Positions 56,542 to 64,000 of a DNA stretch of 64,000 nucleotides are shown here, in pieces; positions within the stretch are counted from its first letter, which is position 1; the number at the start of each line of letters is the position of its first letter. The stretch is from assembly GCF_037126465.1 (NCBI RefSeq), contig NC_088206.1, forward strand, positions 9,833,187-9,897,186. Reading direction: 5' to 3'. Source of the DNA: Ornithodoros turicata (lineage: Eukaryota > Arthropoda > Arachnida > Ixodida > Argasidae). Made by a program: the position numbers and the translations under genes. The notes beneath the pieces are model-generated. The model was not told where the DNA came from, ran no database searches, and saw nothing but the letters and a program-made list of their open reading frames with translations.

Positions 56542-57416
56542 TACAGAAGGGTCCGAACCATGATAGAAATTCATAGTAAAAAACGTAGGCCCCGGAGAGA
56601 CATGCGGTCAAGGGGTTTTTTTCTGCCAATAACTTTTACCACATATTGGTAACATTTTTATTTCACTTCAATTGACGGAAAGTTAATTTCTTGAATTGAA
56701 CTCCGAAATTTCCCAAGGCAACCTAATGTTTTCTTTGCGGAAATGGGTTCCCCGTGGTCATTTTACTCAGTATACCACATAATCCCACTCGTAATGCAAT
56801 GGCAACTGCCGAAATAAATTCGTCGAAAATCCGTGGAAATGAGCCCTTGGCTCCGCCTCTTTTATGACGGCTCGTAGTTTGAGCGCAAAGCTGCGAAAAA
56901 AAAGAGGTTACATTGACGCGCCACACGAGGGGGGAAAGGGTTACAAGCCGTCGGGTGACCTCATTTTTGATAACATAGCTTTGATTCCCGCACTCACCGC
57001 GCGCGTTTGTTCAGTGGGTAAGGCTTGTAACCCTTTCCCCCAACGTGTGGCGTGTCAATGTAAACTCCTTTCTTCGCAGCTTTGCCCTCAAACTACGAGC
57101 CATCAAAAAAGAGGCGGAGCCAAGGGCTCATTTCCACGGATTTTTGGTGAATTTATTTCGGAAATTGCCATTGCATTACGAGTGGGATTATGTGCTACAC
57201 TGAGTAAAATGATCACGGGGAACCCATTTCCGCAAAGAAAACGTTAGGTTGCCTTGGGAAATTTCGGAGTTCAATTCAAGAAGTTAACTTACCGTCAATT
57301 GAAATGAAATAAAAATGTTTCCAATACGTGGCAAAATCCTTTGACCGCATGTCTCTCCGGGGCCTACGTTTTTTTTTTACTATGAATTCCTATCATGGTT
57401 GGTGGACCACCCTGTA
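56542..57416. mobile_element. Fold-back element with ~400-bp inverted arms
   Basis: The arms at about 56542-56950 and 57021-57416 are reverse complements with high identity. Matching blocks include AACCATGATAG, CCCCGGAGAGACATGCGGTC, TTCCCAAGGCAACCTAA, GAGGCGGAGCCAAGGGCTCA and GGGAAAGGGTTACAAGCC. The loop is about 70 nt. The right tip is CCACCCTGTA; its complement TACAGGGTGG resembles Tc1/mariner-type ends, with TA at both tips. The left tip is diverged. A 127-codon frame at 56864 is read through the hairpin and is not a gene. Transcription through it would give a long dsRNA hairpin. Confidence 0.88.
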
Positions 57417-57444
57417 TTGACATGTGGAACAAAAAGAAACAACA

Positions 57445-57512
57445 TCCGTAAAGCAGGTTTCCCCACGTGTAGCCTTTTTATGCGGCAGAGCACGCTTTAC
57501 AGGCGGTTGCGA
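57445..57512. repeat. Dispersed repeat shared with 17160-17230
   Basis: GCGGCAGAGCACGCTTTACA is identical to 17210-17229, with a diverged upstream block GGTTTCCCC. This is an unknown repeat family. Confidence 0.5.
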
Positions 57513-59224
57513 TATTCGTTTCGCTTAGAGTCAATCAGGTCTTGCAACATGCGTGGTGGAAGAATGAAGCGGATGCCGTGGAACCGCTGGTCGCTGGTTC
57601 CAGGATATTCCGCGGGCCAATCCAGTTCAGTTCGAGCTCTCGCGATTAGCGCGGATTAGTCTTCCTTCGCTACATTACTAGCGTGCTTGTTTTTTGTTTT
57701 TGTTTCTCTCTCTCCTTTTTTTTTCAGTACATTATGTTTGTTTACCGCAGAACTCTCGTTTGTATTTAAGACTCACAATACAATATCTCCTAACAGAATA
57801 GTCCACGAGCACCTTCTGACGTTTCTGTCGTAAAATAAATATCGTACTTGTGTTCCGCGGAGCAGCTATTTTTAAAGAGGCACAAAAGTGATAAAAATTC
57901 CTGATACCGTTACGTTGATACCAACACGAGAGGTACGGGATTTTTCCGGTACGTCGTTCCAGATTTACGCGCCAACCAAAACCACAGTTCCCACCTTCCC
58001 TGATCATTTCCTAATCGAGAAGCCTGAAAATGTGACGCGGTATCCTATTGGTCTCCTCAAACGATTTGTCTAATCATAGCGGAGGATCGAATTCTCCGGA
58101 AGCATGAAACCCTTTTCATCCCGCATACCACCAAACGCTGCAGGAGGTTTTCCACACTGACAACGTAATAAAACTGAAGGTGAACAAAAGTAACGAAGCG
58201 ACACTTCTGATCTGTTCCTGTAATATCATGAGAGCTTCGGAGCGTGAGATAGATCTCATTCTAATGCGGACAGCTGAAACTTAATTCCTTCAGGCGCTCT
58301 CATTTCTCTCTCTCACACATGTAATTTAATACTAAAAAAGATTAAGCAAATAAGGTGTGAGAAAGATCCACCGCCTTCTCAAGGAGTATCATCATCGAAC
58401 TTACTTTCGTTCCTCAATTGAATGATGGCACTTGAAGAAAAGGCAACAGCAGTGGGATTTAAATCAACACCTTCTGATTGCTTTGGTTGTGTCTGTCCAT
58501 CTATATGTTTGATTGGCTCATCCACCACTACGTTACTTTCGTATCAACGGTCGTTCACTAAGTCTGTATCATGTACTATAGCTTATAGTCTTCTAATAAA
58601 TGCGAGATTAAATTGAAAATTAAACTTTATCTAGTATTTAAAGCAGACACAGAGGAGCTCATACTTTGCGAGGCAGCGCAGGGGATAATGTATTTTTTAC
58701 GGCTACATCATCGCTCTCAATAAATTCGGAAAGATGATTACATGAAAACAAAGATAGTTTACTTTTCCTTACTTTCACTTTGCGGTACTCTTTCCATAAT
58801 GAAGTTTATTCATCATTATTCACTACAACAATCAATATCATTCAATATATTCATTACTATGGTTTTATCTTTATGAACAGCCTCCATAGTTTGATTGTTT
58901 TTTTTTTTTTTTTTTGTCTGGCTGTAGAGGGCTCGGGAAGTCTGTGGTCGAAGGGGTCACTTTGCATTTCTTTGGATTGGCTCAGATTGCTTTGAGGAGA
59001 GCGCTGTTGCTTTCCTTTTAGCCGCTTCCCATGCGTGCAGATGTCGTTGACTGTTCCAGGTCGCGTGTTTGTCGCCTCCTGGGCCGAAGCTCGGGAGGGT
59101 CTCAGTGCGTTTCGGTGCGACTTATCGTGCCGCTGCCGTCAGAACCCGGGAGGGAAACGCCTGCGTCTCCCTTTGCAGTACACGTGTTTCGGCTGTTGTC
59201 GCGTGATAACTGTGTGCTAGCAGC
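57513..59224. other. Intergenic; GC-rich just before the THAP fragment
   Basis: Mostly AT-rich with no gene. From about 59020 to 59224 the DNA becomes GC- and CpG-rich and could be the former 5' untranslated or promoter part of the THAP sequence that follows. Confidence 0.4.
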
Positions 59225-59650
59225 ATGCCAGAAACACGCTGTGTTACGAAATGTCGTTCTGGGTATCAGGGAGGTGGCAAGGTATCCATGTTCGCGTTTC
59301 CTGCGGATCCTGACAAAGCGTGAGAAGTGGAAACGTGCCATTCCTCGCGATGAAGGTGGCCGCTTCAGTTTTCACTCTCCTCACGCACGTGTCTGCGAGA
59401 AGCACTTTGATCACAGCGACGTCGTGTGGCACGACGAACTGGTCATGAACGGCGACAAAAGTGCTGCACAAGCGTGGAAAGCCAAAGCTTCGAGAAGATG
59501 CAGCGCCGCGCGGCTGCCGCCCTATCTGAGCACGCGGAAACAGCGAAGCCGTTCAGTCAGAGAACGAGCCCAGCGAAATGGCCCCGTAGCCCCGTTAGAA
59601 GAAAGCTTGCGCCGTCGACACCATCAACGAACTCAGTGCTTTTATGGATA
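59225..59650 (+). pseudogene. THAP-domain sequence, frameshifted
   Basis: Starting at the ATG at 59225 the reading is MPETRCVTKCRSGYQGGG, FAFPADPD, then after a frame change near 59320 REKWKRAIPRDEGG and ARVCEKHF. This gives the THAP zinc-coordinating C-x3-C ... C-x2-H set, plus the conserved tryptophan. After another change near 59460, RGKPKLREDAAP follows, and then LPPYLSTRKQR in a further frame. THAP domains are DNA-binding fingers found in host regulators and P-element-type transposases. At least two frame breaks make this a pseudogene, unless assembly errors explain them. It is not known whether it descends from a host gene or a transposase. Confidence 0.72.
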
Positions 59651-61651
59651 TATATATTATATTTTATGGATAGTATCTTTTAAAAAAAATACTCAAGCAA
59701 CTGGGGCTTTTGTGCTGATTTGGCTCCCAGGGATGTTAACTGGTGCAATAATCGTGTAATCGCGACCAATCGATCGCGTCACATACTAAGCGGTCATGTA
59801 ACTGTCTGCGATCACCTGTAGAAAGTCCTCAACGCGCACTAAATAAAGTACGCATTATTAAAGTTGTTTTGCACGGCAGGATAAAAATGCTCCTCGAGGT
59901 TGATTCGTGGGAAGCATGTCGAGCACATGGCGGTTCCTTTCAGTCTCGGAAAAGAAATAAGGTAGACATGAGATGACTAAAACAAGAGATGAACGGCAAG
60001 GACACAGCGGCTAAATTTCGTGACATGTCTGAGTCAGCAGAAGGTCCTCTACGCGCTAAATAAAGTACGGATCACCCTACCACCGTGTCCTATGCTCATA
60101 AACGGCGCTTGAATCTCCGGTTGAGGGTTTGAAGATAGGAGACTCACGACAATACATCCGTGCCAGTCGAAGTGACCAGCAGCAGCTTTCCGCATAAAAG
60201 AAAGCCGAACAGACAACGATTATTCGCGTTGTAGCTGCCGCAAGGTAGCGGAAAGCCATCGCAACAAGTGATTTTCTTGTAGGATGTTTGGAAAAGCGCA
60301 AAAACAACACTGCATCTGCCGTTCCCATGGCGGGCCTGAGCGGGAGATTCTGCCGGGTTCCGATCGCGGCGCCGCCACGCGGCTCCCGTTGTCACTAGGC
60401 CAACTTGGCTAGGCCCCCAACTAGGCCCTAGGTCACCGTAGTAATACCCTCATGACCGTACCTTTCAGCCGCGACCTTGTTCGCCCCCTAGCTTCCAGCG
60501 TAGTTCAACTCTACCAAATTGGTGGCGCAGTCCAACATTATGACGTCATTTGTTTACAAACTTGAAGATGTTTATTTGTTTACACGAACAACACGATTTC
60601 GCACGCGTTCCGAGCTTCACTAGATACATGACTATCGAATACCACATGAAACACACCATAGAGTCCACTCATTACATATACAAGCCACATTTTCTCGAAG
60701 ACTCTGGCGTTTATTGTTTGAGAAAATTTATTAGACGACTCATACTATAGAGCACACTACGAGTACTAATACTATTATTATTAATTACACACTACTACAA
60801 CAATACAATACTATTAATATTAATACACACTAATACACTAGTTGAAATGAGTTATAATGCACAAGATACAATGTATATATGGTTGCATGACTATGGGACT
60901 GTACATATATGACTACACAACTGTGACTACGTACACATGACGACCATATTCGTCACTGTGGCTATGTACATATGAGGTGGCCTTACGAGTGGCATGCTGT
61001 CCACTACATTTTCGAGCTCGCGTGAGATCTCCCCGGATCACGTCTGTCTCATTCCATCTGTGAAATTGTGAAATCTCGAAGCAATAAGCAGCATTTTCAC
61101 CTGCTACGCACATTTCGGTGGCATCGCAACGGTCTGTACAGGCGTGCCCAGATGGAAATTCTCGTGCGTTATCATCTATAAAGCCCGAAACGCATGGGAC
61201 GTTTTCCCAGCGTCAAAGCGTCGCGCAGCACGCCATGGCCTTGCACACGCTTCGAAGAAACGCCGGCGAGGCGACCACCCGAAACGCATGGGACGCGTAC
61301 GGAGCGAATGACACGCGTCACTCTTGCTATGTTCGTCGACGACAAATGTCTGTTAGAATGTGTTAGAACGTGCCGATGCTCTCTTCTTTCCTGTGGTTCC
61401 TACGTTCACTCATTCCAGATATCGTTAAAATGTACAAGTAAATTTAGTGCGGTGGATAATGTCCCAAATATTTATGCGAGCTACTCATACGCAACCTTGT
61501 GTCCCGCACGGGGGTTATCGTTCTGTTCATATTTATCAGAAAACACGCCCAGACGCACGCGAATACCTAGTACGCACGGCGAGCGAGCGCGAGTCCTGAA
61601 AACGTCGGGAAAACGCTCCACGCGTTTAAGCATTAAGGCTCATTCACACAT
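59651..61651. other. Intergenic, no gene recognised
   Basis: Includes an AT-rich low-complexity stretch at 60760-60850 (TAATACTATTATTATTAATTA) and a degenerate ACTATGTACATATGA repeat at 60865-60975. CCCGAAACGCATGGGACG is present twice (61188 and 61275). A 225-codon frame at 61194-61871 runs through the SINE fragment below and is not supported. Confidence 0.45.
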
Positions 61652-61769
61652 GCGCCCTGGGGGAATGTGCGTCCTGGGCCGACTTCTAAGGGAACTGTGC
61701 CGACATATATGTCTGAAAGCGTCTGAGCAAAACCCTGGAAAAATCCCAGACAGCCCCGGAATCCCCGGA
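61652..61769 (-). mobile_element. SINE body fragment, minus strand
   Basis: The reverse complement reads CAGACGCTTTCAGACATATA, GTCGGCACAGTTCCCTTAGA and AGTCGGCCCAGGACGCACAT, matching 32110-32200. Both the tRNA head and the tail are missing. No flanking duplication is seen. Confidence 0.82.
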
Positions 61770-63239
61770 AAGCGTACTGCGCGTGTGATACCTGAATTGA
61801 ACGCATTTATTACCCAGTTTGAAGTTGTAACTGTTTATATTTTGAATAGAAGACGACTCACATTCATCTAGTGCATCTCCGCAAGTGAAATAAAATAATA
61901 CGTGGAACCCTTGATTACTAACACCATTCTAAATTACGTGGTCCTCAAACAGCACGGTCCCGAAAGGGCAAATTCTATAGAAACAGAGAACTATATGTGT
62001 TTCCAAAATCGCTACATCAAAGCGGTGTATTCCATTCAAAACACTGTTCCAGATTAGTGTTTACAACAAACACCTCCAATAACCAATAAACACCTCCTTC
62101 GACGCAGTTATTGTAGTCGAGTATAAACGTGTGTTCAAAAATAATAAGAATAACAATACTTTACTTGTTACTGTGACCACTACTTAGTAGCAATCTGTAC
62201 GCATGCCTCTTGTAAATATTATCCGGGTGTCACAAAAACTGTGACAGGGCAGTTGATGTCACAATATGCGACATAGTGCGTGCGACTATAACACGCGTGG
62301 AATGCAAGTTTCACCAGTATGTACATGCATACCTGCGGCTCGCTTGGTGGATGACGATGAGAATAACGATGACAACCTAGTGCATCAATAACGACCCGAT
62401 TTCACCCTGAATTACAAAAACAGCACCCTATGCGCCTAAACAATCTACACCCCCCCCCCCCCCTAAAATATCAGGCCTTAGTTCACACATAAGTTGCTCT
62501 ATTCACAATACCAACTTCGAGGTGTCCTGGTATCCCTATAGTCGCATTGCACTTTCAAGTTTGGCGTCACACACGCTCTAACGATTACAGTGGGCAGATC
62601 TTTCCCATGCGCGGTCAACCGGAACGCGCAAACTTCGCCAGACAACAAATGTGAGTCAATTATTCTAATCGAAGTGCGACTGCACGAAATGGTCCGAAAC
62701 CTAGTGTTGCAGCAGATCTGTTACACAATAGTGGGTTCTCTATAGCGCTTATCTCCTGTATACAAACTATTGGCAGAAGGGAAATGGGCCATTGGGAGAT
62801 GCCGCAACTGCGCTGTAAGGAAGAGCAGCGGAATGATAGAGGACGTACTTGAGCAACTCATTAGACACGGTGGACAACCGGAAAGTGACTTTTGAGTGTC
62901 ATTAAGCGCATTTCAGTCTCATCCAATCTTTCGTGGAGCCTGACGCTGTCATTAGTGAAAACGACACACACACACATACATTGGTGGTGATGGGGATTGG
63001 ATTGGATTGGATTGGATAGTGAAAAGGAGATTAAATAAGTGGAGTGGAGTTTTAGTGGATCTGAAAAGGTGTTCGCGATAACTGTTCCGGAAACATGGTG
63101 CGCTTTAGAAGTGAATGACGTTACTTTGATCAGATCATGTTGTTTTCGTAGATTGGTCCCAATTCACCGAAATTCCCTAATGACACTGGCAACGAACCGT
63201 TCCATTTTGTCATTCATGGTCAACGGAGGAAGTGACTGA
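61770..63239. other. Intergenic, no gene recognised
   Basis: Contains a C run at about 62451-62463 and (ATTGG)n at 62996-63018, following an ACACACATACATTGG segment. No gene. Confidence 0.45.
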
Positions 63240-63430
63240 AAAGGTTAGCCAGCTGTAGGACTCGAACCCACATCTTCTGGGTTACCGGTCTCTTATCAAC
63301 TGAGCTAAGCTCACACACCTCCCTACCGACTTCCAAGGGTGTGTCCATCTGAAGGGACAAAGCAGCCACTCTCTCTCACTCATCCTTCTTTCACTCTTAC
63401 ATTTTTGCTCACTCATACACACATTGATAC
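63240..63430 (-). mobile_element. tRNA-derived SINE, minus strand
   Basis: The minus strand reads an A box TTAGCTCAGTTG and a B box GGTTCGAGTCC about 40 nt apart, followed by TACAGCTGGCTAACC. The anticodon arm does not form a proper stem, so it is not a functional tRNA. The flank towards 63430 (CTCTCACTCATCC, CTTACATTTTTGCTCACTCA) has relatives at 28975-29112 and 54895-54990. Confidence 0.65.
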
Positions 63431-63449
63431 GACGGGATCGACGCAGGCG

Positions 63450-63500
63450 GCAACTGTTCGAGGTTCGGGTTCGAGTCCTACAGCTGGCTACAGCTGGACG
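63450..63500 (+). mobile_element. B-box end of the same SINE, plus strand
   Basis: GGGTTCGAGTCCTACAGCTG then GCTAC repeats the T-arm end of the preceding SINE in the opposite direction, about 170 bp away, giving an inverted pair. The head is otherwise unrecognisable. Confidence 0.55.
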
Positions 63501-64000
63501 CAGTACAGATCAAAACGATGGCGAAATGACGAAAAAAGCACCGAAAGAAGTCCCGAGGTTCATTAGAAAACACAGTATCCTACGCATAAATGTCACGTGA
63601 CACGAATAATAAGCGATCACGATGAGATCACTTTCGTAATTATTGAACAGCTGCAATTGACGTCACATTTGCGACGACGACGCACCTTGCGCCTCTAGTT
63701 AGGGAAATGCAGGTAGGACGCAGGGAGATACCTGAGGTAAAGCACGGTATTTCTCTGGCTCCGTAAAAAATACCACAGCAATGCCAGACCCCGAAATTTT
63801 CGTTAACGATGCATTGGGGGGGGGGGGTATTATCGCTTATCGAAAGAAAGAAAAAATAAGAAAGAGAAGGCGCCAAGTTGCCACAGAGAGAGAGAGAGGA
63901 AAAAGAGGCAAGAAAATGGGAAACATGAAAAAACGGGACACACCAGCAAGACACACGACACAGCGCGATGATCTGTTCAGTGCACAGTTCGGAGGCTGTG
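63501..64000. other. Intergenic with simple repeats
   Basis: A G run near 63816-63827 and (GA)n near 63884-63898 occur. A 104-codon minus frame here has no motif. Confidence 0.45.

Noticed and set aside
56864..57247. 127-codon plus-strand frame
   Set aside because: Lies across both arms of the fold-back element; the opposite arm gives the mirrored frame, showing it is structural.
59031..59759. 242-codon plus-strand frame as an intact THAP protein
   Set aside because: Only the middle part is THAP-like. The first cysteine pair is in another frame, and downstream motifs need further frame changes.
61194..61871. 225-codon plus-strand frame
   Set aside because: It reads through the minus-strand SINE fragment at 61652-61769; no domain.
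63240..63320. Functional tRNA gene on the minus strand
   Set aside because: The anticodon stem does not pair and a SINE-like flank follows; a second B-box copy is nearby.

Overview
This is a gene-poor stretch of a eukaryotic nuclear genome, most likely from a tick or a close relative (Ixodida, Acari). That assignment is inference: the tRNA-derived SINE whose body contains GAAGTCGGCCCAGGACGC, the LINE C-terminal fragments and several MITE ends look like repeats I know from tick genomes. No database search was possible. I see no intact host protein-coding gene, no rRNA, no true tRNA gene and no CRISPR array. Nearly all open reading frames are short and random-looking, and the few recognisable coding segments are broken transposable-element genes or a broken THAP domain.

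Layout. 1-5 kb: end of a CCAATATTGG-rich element, a palindromic MITE, a tRNA-SINE copy. 5.7-6.9 kb: copy A of an apparently unclassified ~1.2 kb DNA transposon. 7.8-8.7 kb: nested fold-back palindromes. 9.9-10.2 and 20.5-20.7 kb: degenerate C-terminal ends of one LINE family. 11.1 kb: 5'-truncated SINE with a 14-bp target duplication. 15.1-16.8 kb: a TTAA-flanked MITE, then a broken Ty1/copia pol. 23.4-24.4 kb: hAT element with a decayed BED finger. 25.5-28.8 kb: LINE (Jockey/CR1/L2-like) split by copy B of the 1.2 kb transposon. 30.0-30.75 kb: AGTAGTTTAACTAC-rich element abutting a perfect 33-bp inverted repeat. 32.0 kb: full SINE with A box, B box and a 12-bp target duplication. 34.5 kb: an 85-bp SINE tail with its own target duplication. 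36.6-37.2 kb: TIR element. 39.1-41.5 kb: two hAT elements of one family, 133 bp apart, one with a transposase C-terminal remnant. 42.9-44.4 kb: MITE and a CCAATATTGG element. 45-47 kb: TIR element, SINE copies, LINE 3' tail. 48.2-49.6 kb: CpG-rich, promoter-like DNA. 49.9-50.8 kb: fourth hAT element. 52.5 kb: second copy of the tRNA-SINE seen at 2.6 kb. 56.5-57.4 kb: fold-back element with ~400-bp arms. 59.2-59.65 kb: THAP pseudogene. 61-63.5 kb: SINE fragments.

The coherent theme is repeated colonisation by mobile DNA. LINE-type machinery explains the SINEs (target duplications, 5' truncation). hAT transposase explains four elements with exact 8-bp target duplications and CAG(A/G)G ends. Each hAT family carries a different dense array of short, near-palindromic subterminal motifs. 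The most novel-looking items are those arrays, the two-copy TATA-flanked transposon, and the nested or long fold-back structures that could form dsRNA. The only host regulatory candidate is at about 49.17-49.33 kb.
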